Positions 15,490 to 23,206 of a stretch of 25,316 bases of DNA are shown here, piece after piece; positions within the stretch are counted from its first letter, which is position 1; every line of letters starts with the position of its first letter. Position numbers and translations under genes: made by a program. Source of the stretch: Cycloclasticus sp. (lineage in GTDB: Bacteria > Pseudomonadota > Gammaproteobacteria > Methylococcales > Cycloclasticaceae). The stretch spans positions 1-25,316 of the forward strand of contig JAGPVU010000049.1 in assembly GCA_018066825.1 (NCBI GenBank), read 5' to 3'. The notes under the pieces were generated by a model. That model was not told the DNA's origin, searched no databases, and worked only from the letters and a program-made list of their open reading frames with translations.

Positions 15490-16398
15490 ATGACTAGACA
15501 CAATACAATGACCATTCCAGCATCTTTACACGACACCAACCTCACTAGCCTGCCTCTAATTCATAAAGGCAAAGTGCGCGATATCTACGACATTGATGAC
15601 AAGCACATGCTCATCGTGACCACAGACCGCCTATCTGCTTTTGACGTTATTCTACCCGATCCGATTCCCGGTAAGGGCATTGTGCTTAACGAAGTGTCAG
15701 AGTTTTGGTTTAATAAATTATCACACCTGATCCCCAACCAGCTATCCGACATAACACTTGATCAAGTACTTGATAACCCGGCTGACTGCCAACGGCTTGA
15801 AAAACGCGGCATCGTCGTTAAAAAGTTAAAGCCGCTTCCCATCGAAGCGATTGTGCGTGGTTACCTTATTGGCTCTGGCTGGAAAGATTACCAAAAAAGC
15901 GGTCAAGTGTGTGGCATTCAATTAGCTGACGGCTTACAACAAGCCTCGCAATTGCCTGAGGCCCTATTTACCCCGTCGACTAAAGCCGCCGTTGGTGCCC
16001 ATGACGAAAATATTTCCTATCAACAGACGATTGAACTGCTCGGCGAAGACTTGGCTAAACAAGTTCGCGATATCAGTTTGAATTTATACACGACTGCAGC
16101 CGAATACGCCTTACAACGAGGCATTATCATCGCCGACACTAAATTTGAATTTGGTCTGGATGATAACGGTGTGTTACACCTGATTGATGAAGTGTTAACG
16201 CCGGACTCATCACGCTTTTGGGATGCTAAAAAGTACCAGGTTGGCACCAGTCCCGCCAGCTTCGATAAACAAATTGTAAGGGATTACCTAGAAACCTTAG
16301 ACTGGGATAAAACTGCACCTGGCCCTTCTTTGAGTGAAGAAGTGGCATTAAAAACGGCCGCAAAATACCGTGAAGCTCAAGCCTTACTCACCCAATAA
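15490..16398 (+). CDS. purC: Phosphoribosylaminoimidazole-succinocarboxamide (SAICAR) synthase, long form
   Basis: Joins aspartate to CAIR in purine synthesis. At 302 residues it is the longer, yeast Ade1-like form rather than the roughly 237-residue E. coli type. Motifs: HKGKVRDIYDI near the N-terminus, TDRLSAFDVI, LPIEAIVRGYLIGSGWKDY for the first family signature, and IDEVLTPDSSRFW for the second. Two in-frame ATGs (15490 and 15508) are possible and neither has a strong Shine-Dalgarno. The gene is followed by a strong bidirectional hairpin shared with amtB. Confidence 0.96.
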   Translation: MTRHNTMTIPASLHDTNLTSLPLIHKGKVRDIYDIDDKHMLIVTTDRLSAFDVILPDPIPGKGIVLNEVSEFWFNKLSHLIPNQLSDITLDQVLDNPADCQRLEKRGIVVKKLKPLPIEAIVRGYLIGSGWKDYQKSGQVCGIQLADGLQQASQLPEALFTPSTKAAVGAHDENISYQQTIELLGEDLAKQVRDISLNLYTTAAEYALQRGIIIADTKFEFGLDDNGVLHLIDEVLTPDSSRFWDAKKYQVGTSPASFDKQIVRDYLETLDWDKTAPGPSLSEEVALKTAAKYREAQALLTQ

Positions 16399-16415
16399 AC
16401 CCTTTTATACAATGC

Positions 16416-16443
16416 AAAAAAAGGGCGCCGAGGCGCCCTTTTT
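16416..16443. terminator. Bidirectional rho-independent terminator between purC and amtB
   Basis: Seven A residues, GGGCGCC, a GA centre, GGCGCCC and five T residues form a GC-rich hairpin with A and T tracts on both sides. It lies 18 nt after the purC stop on the + strand and about 22 nt after the amtB stop on the - strand, serving both convergent genes. Confidence 0.93.
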
Positions 16444-16464
16444 AGTTCTACTTACTAACAATAA

Positions 16465-17742
16465 TTATTTATTAGTAAACTCAGGATAGGCTTCCAAGCC
16501 ACACTCACTAAGATCAACACCTTCGTATTCTTCTTCTGCTGTTACCCGGATACCCATAATCATTTTCAGAATACCCCAAACAACTAGGCTAACCATAAAC
16601 ACCCAACCAAAAATTGTCGCTGCACCAATTAATTGACCAGAAAAGCTGACCCCATCATTGGTTAAAGGAACCAATAAAAGACCCAATAAACCACAGGTAC
16701 CGTGTACTGATATGGCACCTACTGGATCATCAATTCTCATTTTGTCCAATGCAACAATTGAGAGTACAACCAATACACCACCGGCAGCACCAAACAAGGT
16801 CGCTTCAAGCGCTGTTGGTGTTGAAGGTTCTGCAGTAATTGCAACCAAACCGGCTAACGCACCATTAAGCAGCATCGTTAAATCGGCTTTGCCGAACAAT
16901 AGACGTGCAACAACCAAAGCCGCCATTGCACCACCCGCAGCAGCTGCATTCGTATTTAAAAACACCATAGCGACTGAGTTTGCGCTGGTAATATCACCCA
17001 GTTTAAGTACTGAACCGCCATTAAAACCAAACCAGCCCATCCAAAGGATAAACGTACCTAAGGTTGCTAAGGGTAAGTTTGCACCGACGATCGGGTGTAC
17101 TTCACCATTCGGGCCATATTTCCCTTTACGTGCGCCTAACAATAAAACACCCGCGAGGGCCGCTGCAGCACCAGCCATGTGCACAATGCCTGAACCAGCA
17201 AAGTCTGAAAAGCCGAGGTCGCCTAGGTTATATAAACCAAAAACGTCATCGCCATTCCAAGTCCACGCACCTTCCATCGGATAGATAAAGCCTGTCATTA
17301 CGACGGCAAATGCTAAAAAGGCCCACAACTTCATACGTTCTGCCACTGCACCAGATACGATAGACATCGCGGTTGCAACAAACACCACCTGAAAGAAAAA
17401 GTCAGACGCATTTGAATAGACTGCACCACCATCAAAGCCTGCTTCCTTTGATTCTGCTAGTACTGTTGCCGTTAATGCTTCTGCCGTTGCTGCACCATCC
17501 AACTCAATGCCGCTTAACATAACACCGCCGCCGTACATCACTTCGTAGCCGTACACTAAATACATGATGCATGAAATAGCGTATAGGGCCACGTTCTTCG
17601 TTAAGATTTCAGCCGTATTTTTTGAGCGAACAAGCCCGGCTTCCAACATCGAAAAACCAGCGGCCATCCACATAACCAGTGCACCACACATTAAGAAATA
17701 AAATGTATCGAGCGCGTATTGTAATTCTAGAATTTGATCCAC
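16465..17742 (-). CDS. amtB: Ammonium transporter (Amt/MEP/Rh)
   Basis: 425 residues from a GTG at 17742. A perfect GGAGG lies 8 nt upstream of it, whereas the longer ORF from TTG at 17757 would bury that Shine-Dalgarno in the coding region. About 11 hydrophobic segments. The twin pore histidines are His188 (GIVHMAGAAAAL) and His347 (AISVHGTCGLLG). No cleavable signal peptide is evident. A loop of about 40 residues after the second helix (around 75-113) is longer than in E. coli AmtB. It is cotranscribed with glnK (28 nt gap), the classic pair in which GlnK blocks the channel when nitrogen is sufficient. Confidence 0.97.
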   Translation of the reverse strand: MDQILELQYALDTFYFLMCGALVMWMAAGFSMLEAGLVRSKNTAEILTKNVALYAISCIMYLVYGYEVMYGGGVMLSGIELDGAATAEALTATVLAESKEAGFDGGAVYSNASDFFFQVVFVATAMSIVSGAVAERMKLWAFLAFAVVMTGFIYPMEGAWTWNGDDVFGLYNLGDLGFSDFAGSGIVHMAGAAAALAGVLLLGARKGKYGPNGEVHPIVGANLPLATLGTFILWMGWFGFNGGSVLKLGDITSANSVAMVFLNTNAAAAGGAMAALVVARLLFGKADLTMLLNGALAGLVAITAEPSTPTALEATLFGAAGGVLVVLSIVALDKMRIDDPVGAISVHGTCGLLGLLLVPLTNDGVSFSGQLIGAATIFGWVFMVSLVVWGILKMIMGIRVTAEEEYEGVDLSECGLEAYPEFTNK

Positions 17743-17770
17743 GTTTAGATCCTCCAAGTATATAAATTAT

Positions 17771-18109
17771 TTACAGCGCTTCAGCGCCCGTTTCACCCGT
17801 ACGGATACGGACAACTTTTTCTAACTCGGTAACAAAAATCTTACCGTCACCTATCTTTCCTGTATTCGCCGCTTTAATAATCGCGTCTACCGCTTGCTCG
17901 ACTTGATCATCAGACAAAGCGATTTCAACTTTTACTTTTGGTAAAAAATCGACAACATATTCAGAACCACGGTAAAGCTCGGTGTGACCTTTTTGCCGAC
18001 CAAACCCTTTGACTTCAGTCACGGTAATACCAGAGACGCCCATATCAGACAGTGCTTCACGCACATCGTCTAATTTAAAAGGCTTTAATATTGCTGTTAC
18101 TAGTTTCAT
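17771..18109 (-). CDS. glnK: PII nitrogen regulatory protein GlnK
   Basis: 112-residue PII trimer subunit. The T-loop contains the uridylylation site Tyr51 in RGSEYVVDFLPK, the B-loop contains TGKIGDGKIFV, and the C-terminus reads RIRTGETGAEAL. Named GlnK rather than GlnB because it precedes amtB and has its own nitrogen-type promoter. It binds ATP/ADP and 2-oxoglutarate and gates AmtB. GAGGA lies about 8 nt upstream of the ATG. Expression is predicted to be NtrC/sigma-54 dependent. Confidence 0.97.
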   Translation of the reverse strand: MKLVTAILKPFKLDDVREALSDMGVSGITVTEVKGFGRQKGHTELYRGSEYVVDFLPKVKVEIALSDDQVEQAVDAIIKAANTGKIGDGKIFVTELEKVVRIRTGETGAEAL

Positions 18110-18156
18110 TATTATTCCTCGTTTCTTTAAAGTGTCTTATTGACAAGCACATACAA

Positions 18157-18172
18157 TGCACAAGGCATGCCA
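18157..18172 (-). promoter_or_regulatory. Sigma-54 (RpoN) -24/-12 promoter of glnK-amtB
   Basis: On the - strand the site reads TGGCATGCCTTGTGCA. It has the invariant GG and GC with exactly 10 nt between them and differs from TGGCACG-N4-TTGCA at only two consensus positions. The predicted start point is near 18146, giving a leader of about 36 nt before the glnK ATG. Confidence 0.85.
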
Positions 18173-18175
18173 TCT

Positions 18176-18221
18176 TTTATAAGCCTTTATAAAACAATCA
18201 CTTATGGCTTTATAAGCCTTT
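18176..18221. repeat. 13-bp direct repeat pair between NtrC site and sigma-54 promoter
   Basis: TTTATAAGCCTTT occurs twice, at 18176-18188 and 18209-18221, 33 bp apart start to start (about three helical turns). Each copy sits in a small palindrome: TTTATAA-GCCT-TTATAAA at 18176-18193 and GGCTT-TAT-AAGCC at 18206-18218. The element fills the loop region between enhancer and promoter. A regulator or bending protein could bind here; which one is unknown. Confidence 0.75.
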
Positions 18222-18245
18222 TACATGAAGGGTAGGTGAGATTTT

Positions 18246-18262
18246 TGCACCACCGCGGTGCG
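18246..18262. promoter_or_regulatory. NtrC (GlnG) binding site upstream of glnK
   Basis: TGCACC-ACCGC-GGTGCG is an interrupted palindrome that matches the NtrC consensus GCACC-N5-GGTGC exactly. Its centre (18254) is about 108 bp upstream of the start point predicted from the sigma-54 element, a typical enhancer distance. Confidence 0.82.
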
Positions 18263-18306
18263 ATGCTTTTGGCTATTGAAGGATTAATTGTTATTTTCTT
18301 ACGCGC

Positions 18307-18336
18307 AAAAAAAACGCCCCTCATTGAGGGGCGTTT
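18307..18336 (-). terminator. Rho-independent terminator of the TIGR02001-family gene
   Basis: On the - strand AAACGCCCCTC, an AAT loop and GAGGGGCGTTT form an 11-bp perfect stem followed by a run of eight T residues in total. It begins 30 nt past the stop codon of the outer-membrane protein gene and separates it from the glnK regulatory region. Confidence 0.93.
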
Positions 18337-18366
18337 CCTAGAACGTGTTGTGTTCTTTACTGCAAT

Positions 18367-19056
18367 CTATAGAGACTTAGAAACAGTTAATGTCACTGTA
18401 CCGTCATCGCTTGAGCCCAGCTCACTACCACTATCGTTAGAATTAGTATCAAGGTCTGTGTAAGCTAGTTCCCAATCAGCACCTAAGTAGCTAGTTGAAG
18501 CGGCTAATTTCCAATCCCAGTAATCGTTACCTTCTTGTAGATCGTAGTAACCCAAGTGTGCAGCAAACGCAACACCATTGTAGGCGCCCAAATCAAGGCC
18601 TAAATCTGTGTAGTTGCCAAGTCTATAGTCACCTAAATCATCAGAACCTAAATCAACACCAAAATACTGAGTCAACGAGGCAGGCCCCATTGAAAGGCCA
18701 ACATAAATTTCATTAAAGTCTATTTCTGTATCAGAGGTAGGGTATGCATAATGGATAAAACCCACATCAACGCCAACGCCGTTAAATTCGCCAGCCCAAC
18801 CTGCGTAAACATCCAACTCCATGCTTACGTCAGTATCATCACCGAAATCTACATTTGAACCCCAAACACCCGCATATACGCCGTTGCCTAAGTCCGCATC
18901 AAATCCACCTTGAATTGCTGGTGAACCGTCTGTTTGAGAAATACCGCGCCATACATAGTCGGTCGTTAAAGCAACGTTTCCGCTTAATTCAATCGCGCTG
19001 GCTGCGCCAGAGACAGCCAATAAGCTGATGATTGCTGTTGTTTTTAAAGTTTTCAT
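18367..19056 (-). CDS. TIGR02001-family (TorF-like) putative outer-membrane protein
   Basis: 229 residues from the ATG at 19056; GGAG lies 6 nt upstream, so the longer ORF starting at 19068 is rejected. The signal peptide MKTLKTTAIISLLAVSGAAS ends in an ASA-type cleavage site. The mature protein is acidic, rich in Gly, Asp and aromatics in alternating beta pattern, with the family start LSGNVALTTDYVWRGISQT and a C-terminal VTLTVSKSL strand. This fits the TIGR02001 proteobacterial family, a putative beta-barrel of unknown transport function that I recall being found near glnK-amtB in other genomes. An NtrC-type palindrome 177 nt or more upstream suggests nitrogen control. Confidence 0.85.
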   Translation of the reverse strand: MKTLKTTAIISLLAVSGAASAIELSGNVALTTDYVWRGISQTDGSPAIQGGFDADLGNGVYAGVWGSNVDFGDDTDVSMELDVYAGWAGEFNGVGVDVGFIHYAYPTSDTEIDFNEIYVGLSMGPASLTQYFGVDLGSDDLGDYRLGNYTDLGLDLGAYNGVAFAAHLGYYDLQEGNDYWDWKLAASTSYLGADWELAYTDLDTNSNDSGSELGSSDDGTVTLTVSKSL

Positions 19057-19096
19057 TTTTAGCTCCATTAGTATTTATAGTTAAGTTATGATATGC

Positions 19097-19126
19097 GTTA
19101 CGCTGCAAAATATAGCGTCACGTAAC
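19097..19126. repeat. Imperfect inverted repeat upstream of the TIGR02001-family gene
   Basis: GTTACGCT at 19097-19104 faces AGCG at 19114-19117 and CGTAAC at 19121-19126, a hairpin or operator-like dyad with a 3-nt bulge. It lies 41-70 nt upstream of the ATG. The - strand also contains TTTTGCA here, which resembles a sigma-54 -12 element, but no GG sits at the correct -24 distance. Confidence 0.4.
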
Positions 19127-19232
19127 TGTAATATTCATGTTGCTAGATTAACACAATACCCATGATTTCAACGGAACTATTTCACAAAAAACAACAATAA
19201 ACGCACTGTTTGTAATCATTTTCACTTAGTTT

Positions 19233-19249
19233 TGCACCATGATGGTGCT
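19233..19249. promoter_or_regulatory. NtrC-type binding site between the TIGR02001-family gene and ubiK
   Basis: TGCACC-ATGAT-GGTGCT matches the NtrC consensus GCACC-N5-GGTGC exactly and is very like the E. coli glnA enhancer sites. It lies 177 nt upstream of the outer-membrane protein start and 54 nt upstream of ubiK. The distance and the glnK linkage favour control of the outer-membrane protein. I could not find a convincing -24/-12 promoter on either strand. Confidence 0.7.
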
Positions 19250-19302
19250 TCTGCTAAAAGCCTTTATTATTTATGTATTTTAACTAACACGACGACCACA
19301 CT

Positions 19303-19545
19303 ATGATCGACATAAAAACCATTGAAAAGCTCGCGACTACATTAAGCGAACAATTACCCGCTGGTTTAATCGCGCTCAAAGACGACACCGAAAAAAACCT
19401 TAAAACCATTTTGCAGCAACAGTTTTCTGCCTTAGACTTAGTGACACGAGAAGAATTTGATACCCAGTCGGCAGTGCTCGCAAAAACACGCGAAAAGCTT
19501 GAGCGCTTAGAAAAAACCCTTAACGCGCTGTCTACTGGTAAATAA
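19303..19545 (+). CDS. ubiK: UbiK (YqiC/BMFP family) ubiquinone biosynthesis accessory factor
   Basis: 80 residues: an N-terminal amphipathic stretch (IDIKTIEKLATTLSEQLPAG), then LVTREEFDTQSAVLAKTREK and a C-terminal coiled coil rich in Glu/Lys/Leu. This is the BMFP/UbiK layout. UbiK forms a complex with UbiJ and aids the soluble Ubi complex in aerobic ubiquinone synthesis. Its position just before comM matches Pseudomonas. No good Shine-Dalgarno is visible before the ATG. Confidence 0.93.
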   Translation: MIDIKTIEKLATTLSEQLPAGLIALKDDTEKNLKTILQQQFSALDLVTREEFDTQSAVLAKTREKLERLEKTLNALSTGK

Positions 19546-19584
19546 TACGTAACTCAGCCCTAACCGGCGCAAGGAAAGGATTCC

Positions 19585-21099
19585 ATGTCGTTAGCAACTG
19601 TATACAGTCGAAGTTCGAGCGGGATCAACGCCCCCTTAGTTACCGTTGAGGCACATCTAGCCAACGGATTACCCAGTTTATCTATCGTCGGGCTGCCAGA
19701 AGCCGCAGTAAAAGAAAGCAAGGACCGGGTGCGTAGCGCCATTATAAATTGCCAATTTGAGTTTCCCGCAAAACGCATCACCATTAATCTTGCTCCCGCT
19801 GATCTGCCTAAAGATGGCGGACGTTTCGATTTACCTATTGCACTCAGCATTCTTGTAGCGTCCAAACAACTGCCGAATTCTATTTTAAAAGACTACGAAT
19901 TTTTAGGTGAACTGTCTTTAGGCGGCGAACTCAGATCGATTCAAGGCGCGTTGCCCGCTGCCATTGCCTGCCGTTCCAGCAAACGAAAGCTTTGTGTGCC
20001 GCTGCAAAACCAGGCCGAGGCGGCGCTCATTTCAAAACTGGATGTATTGGGTTGCCGGCACTTATTAGCGCTGTGCGCACACCTAAATGGGCAGCAAGCC
20101 ATCGCAGCGTTTACCCGCCCAGCCAGTCATCAAGCAAATACACCATTGTTAGCCGACTTTGCTGATGTACACGGTCAGCAACACATTAAGCGTGCGCTAG
20201 AAATTGCAGCCGTTGGCAGGCATAGCCTATTAATGCTGGGGCCTCCAGGCACTGGCAAATCTATGTTGGCGTCACGCTTACCCAGCATACTGCCTAAACT
20301 GCAAGAAAAAGAGGCGGTCGAGTCTGCATCAATTTATTCAATCAGCCAGCACCCCGTTGACATTGCCCGCTGGCAGATACCGCCCTTCAGATCACCTCAC
20401 CATAGCGCATCGGCCGTAGCCTTGGTCGGTGGTGGTAGCCACCCAAAGCCTGGCGAAGTATCACTGGCGCATAACGGCGTGTTGTTTTTAGATGAGCTAC
20501 CAGAATTTGACCGCAAGGTTTTAGAAGTTTTGCGCGAACCGCTAGAAAACGGCTCGATATCTATCTCTCGTGCCAACCATCAAACCGAGTTCCCCGCGCG
20601 TTTTCAATTAATCGCCGCGATGAACCCCTGCCCTTGTGGTTACTTAGGTGATGCTTCACAGCGATGTCACTGTAGCCCGCTGCAAATTTTACGATACCGT
20701 CATAAAATTTCTGGTCCACTATTAGATAGAATTGATATGCACATTGAAGTGCCGCGCGTGTCGAGTGAGTTGTTACGAAAAGGTAGCCATGGCGGTGAAG
20801 AAACAAGTGCTTGTATCGCTGCGCGAGTTAGTCAATCGCAACAATACAGCATCCAACGGCAAGGTAAAACCAACCACCTGATGAGCACCAGAGACATTAA
20901 GGCGCATTGCCAAATTAGCGACAGCGATCACGCCTTATTGGAACACGCCATCGAGAAATTGGGCCTATCGCACCGTGCCTACCACCGAATTTTGCGCGTT
21001 TCCAGAAGCATTGCCGATATGAACCAACAAGCCAATATTCAACGCCAACATCTAACCGAGGCGCTCAGTTATCGCAAACTGGATAAATCCGTCAATTAG
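19585..21099 (+). CDS. comM: ComM/YifB-family Mg-chelatase-like AAA+ ATPase
   Basis: 504 residues. The N-terminal ChlI-like (Lon S16-fold) domain covers about 20-145, with PSLSIVGLPEAAVKESKDRV and KDGGRFDLPIAL. The AAA+ core has Walker A GPPGTGKS (219-226), the Mg-chelatase motif RSPHHSAS, Walker B LFLDELPEF, and a Cys-rich MNPCPCGYLG. A C-terminal helical domain follows. In naturally competent bacteria ComM is a branch-migration helicase that helps integrate transformed DNA; it is also present in non-competent species. GGAAAGGA immediately upstream of the ATG gives a strong ribosome binding site. It is followed by rep. Confidence 0.95.
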   Translation: MSLATVYSRSSSGINAPLVTVEAHLANGLPSLSIVGLPEAAVKESKDRVRSAIINCQFEFPAKRITINLAPADLPKDGGRFDLPIALSILVASKQLPNSILKDYEFLGELSLGGELRSIQGALPAAIACRSSKRKLCVPLQNQAEAALISKLDVLGCRHLLALCAHLNGQQAIAAFTRPASHQANTPLLADFADVHGQQHIKRALEIAAVGRHSLLMLGPPGTGKSMLASRLPSILPKLQEKEAVESASIYSISQHPVDIARWQIPPFRSPHHSASAVALVGGGSHPKPGEVSLAHNGVLFLDELPEFDRKVLEVLREPLENGSISISRANHQTEFPARFQLIAAMNPCPCGYLGDASQRCHCSPLQILRYRHKISGPLLDRIDMHIEVPRVSSELLRKGSHGGEETSACIAARVSQSQQYSIQRQGKTNHLMSTRDIKAHCQISDSDHALLEHAIEKLGLSHRAYHRILRVSRSIADMNQQANIQRQHLTEALSYRKLDKSVN

Positions 21100-21201
21100 A
21101 AACGGCCGCCCGTTTACTATTGATATAAAGCGTAAAAAGGCATGAACCCCAGTATAAAAAACGGGTAAAATTCACCTTTGCAGTTACCCCTTTGTCCCGC
21201 T

Positions 21202-23205
21202 GTGCCCAAACTAAATCCTGAACAACAGAAAGCCGTCATCACTACGGACAAACCGCTATTGGTTATTGCTGGCGCAGGCAGCGGTAAAACTCGCGTTATT
21301 ACCGAAAAAATTTCACACCTGTTAAAAAACGGCATCGAGGCCAAGCACATTACCGCCGTTACCTTTACCAATAAGGCCGCCAAAGAGATGCGATCACGGG
21401 TAGAAAAAATTTGCCCAGCTAAAACGGCGAACCAGGTACGAATTTCAACCTTTCACTCACTCGGCCTCGATATTATTCGGCGTGAGCACCTGTCTTTGTC
21501 GTTGAAAAAAAATATCAGCATTCTAGACGAGTTAGATAAACAAAAAGTACTACAGGACATTTTAGAAAACGGCAAACATCAGCTGGATAAAGCGCAAATC
21601 AAGCCCTTGGCTTGGCAAATATCCGGCTGGAAAAATCAGGCCATTCTGCCTGCGCAAGCGATGTCTATGGCAGAAGACCAACAGCAGCAATTTGCCGCTG
21701 CGCTATACCAGCAATACCAACAATACAATCAGGTGTGCAACTCGGTAGATTTTGACGACTTAATCCTTGCTCCACTCACCCTGTTTAAAGAACACCCCGA
21801 GGTGCTAGAAAAATGGCGCAACACCACCCGCTACCTACTCTTAGACGAGTACCAAGATACCAATGGCACCCAATACGAGTTATTTAAATACCTCGTGGGC
21901 CCGCTGGGGCAATTTACCGTGGTAGGCGATGACGACCAGTCCATTTATGCGTGGCGCGGCGCTAACCCCGAAAACCTGTTTCAATTAAAAACTGACTTTC
22001 CACGGCTAGAAATTATTAAGCTGGAACAAAATTATCGCTCAACTCAGCGCATTTTAAAGTCTGCCAATCAGCTCATCAGCAATAACCCGCATTTGTATGA
22101 AAAAAACCTTTGGAGCAGCATTCAGGGTGATGAAAAAATAACCGTTATTAAATGCAAAGACGAGTTTTCTGAAGCGCAACAAGTTGCCGCAGAAATATCA
22201 CGTACCAAGTTTAAACTGCGCGCAAACAACAGTGACTTTGCCATTCTTTATCGCAGCAACCATCAGGCCAGAATGTTAGAAAAAAGCTTGCGCGAGCTAT
22301 CGCTACCCTATGAGATAAGCGGCGGCACTTCATTTTTTGCGCACACCGAAATTAAAGACATCTTAAGTTACATTAAGCTGCTGATTAACCCCGACGATAA
22401 CAGCGCTTTTTTACGCGTAATCAATACCCCGCGACGCGAAATAGGCACCTCTACCATAGAGAAATTAGCTCACTACGCTAACCAACGACACTGCAGCTTA
22501 TTTGATGCCTGCTTTGAAATAGGCCTAGAACAGCACTTAAGCGAACGCAGTTACAAAAAACTGAGCGCGTTTTGCGACTGGATTGTGCAACTGTCCGACC
22601 GGACCCAGCAAGAAGATCCGATTGCCATCCTGCACGAAATGATTCAACACATCGATTATTACGACTGGATTAAGGCGCACGCCAATAGTGACAAACAAGC
22701 CGAACGGCGAATCGATAACGTACTAGAACTGATTAAATGGATTGATAATAGCGCAAAAAAATCAACCGAAGAACGTAGCCTTGGCGACATCGTAACGCGC
22801 ATGATGCTACTAGACAGCCTAGAGCGTAATGAAGAAGAAGAAAAAAACGACCAAATCAAACTCATGACCTTACACGCTGCAAAGGGCTTAGAGTTTCCCT
22901 ACGTGTATTTAATTGGCATGGAAGAAGGCATTCTACCGCACCAAAACAGCATCGATTCTGAGCAAGTTGAAGAAGAACGGCGACTGGCCTATGTGGGGAT
23001 CACCCGTGCACAAAAACAACTGACCTTTAGCTACTGCTCGCAACGCAAAAAATACGGCGACGTGTCGTCCACCGAACCGAGCCGTTTTTTAACCGAGCTA
23101 CCAGCAGATGATTTAGATTGGGCCGCTGTTAATAAACAAGACCCTAAAGAACAAAAGAAAAAGGGCCAAGATAGCTTGGCCCTTATGAAAAGTTTACTCA
23201 GTTAG
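21202..23205 (+). CDS. rep: ATP-dependent DNA helicase Rep (UvrD/Rep SF1A)
   Basis: 3'-5' helicase that helps replication forks pass obstacles. The GTG at 21202 gives 667 residues beginning KLNPEQQKAV after two residues, matching the family start; an upstream TTG at 21178 would add 8 residues. Neither has a strong ribosome binding site. Motifs: Walker A AGAGSGKTR, motif Ia TFTNKAAKEM, motif II LLLDEYQDTN, motif III GDDDQSIYAWRGA, motif IV LEQNYRST, motif V LMTLHAAKGLEF, motif VI YVGITRAQK. Full length. The last 18 codons contain a hairpin that, read on the other strand, terminates the cytochrome gene. Confidence 0.95.
   Translation: MPKLNPEQQKAVITTDKPLLVIAGAGSGKTRVITEKISHLLKNGIEAKHITAVTFTNKAAKEMRSRVEKICPAKTANQVRISTFHSLGLDIIRREHLSLSLKKNISILDELDKQKVLQDILENGKHQLDKAQIKPLAWQISGWKNQAILPAQAMSMAEDQQQQFAAALYQQYQQYNQVCNSVDFDDLILAPLTLFKEHPEVLEKWRNTTRYLLLDEYQDTNGTQYELFKYLVGPLGQFTVVGDDDQSIYAWRGANPENLFQLKTDFPRLEIIKLEQNYRSTQRILKSANQLISNNPHLYEKNLWSSIQGDEKITVIKCKDEFSEAQQVAAEISRTKFKLRANNSDFAILYRSNHQARMLEKSLRELSLPYEISGGTSFFAHTEIKDILSYIKLLINPDDNSAFLRVINTPRREIGTSTIEKLAHYANQRHCSLFDACFEIGLEQHLSERSYKKLSAFCDWIVQLSDRTQQEDPIAILHEMIQHIDYYDWIKAHANSDKQAERRIDNVLELIKWIDNSAKKSTEERSLGDIVTRMMLLDSLERNEEEEKNDQIKLMTLHAAKGLEFPYVYLIGMEEGILPHQNSIDSEQVEEERRLAYVGITRAQKQLTFSYCSQRKKYGDVSSTEPSRFLTELPADDLDWAAVNKQDPKEQKKKGQDSLALMKSLLS
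23153..23184 (-). terminator. Terminator of the cytochrome c5 gene, embedded in the rep coding sequence
   Basis: On the - strand AAGGGCCAAG, loop CTAT, CTTGGCCCTT form a 10-bp perfect stem starting 22 nt after the cytochrome stop. It is followed by TTTCTTTT, so the downstream arm plus tail reads as a U-rich tract. The same bases encode the Rep C-terminus. Confidence 0.85.
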
Positions 23206-23206
23206 C

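Noticed and set aside
16658..17284. A 208-codon open frame on the + strand
   Set aside because: It is antisense to amtB and reflects the Ala/Gly-rich codons of the transporter; Pro/Ala-rich composition and no domain.
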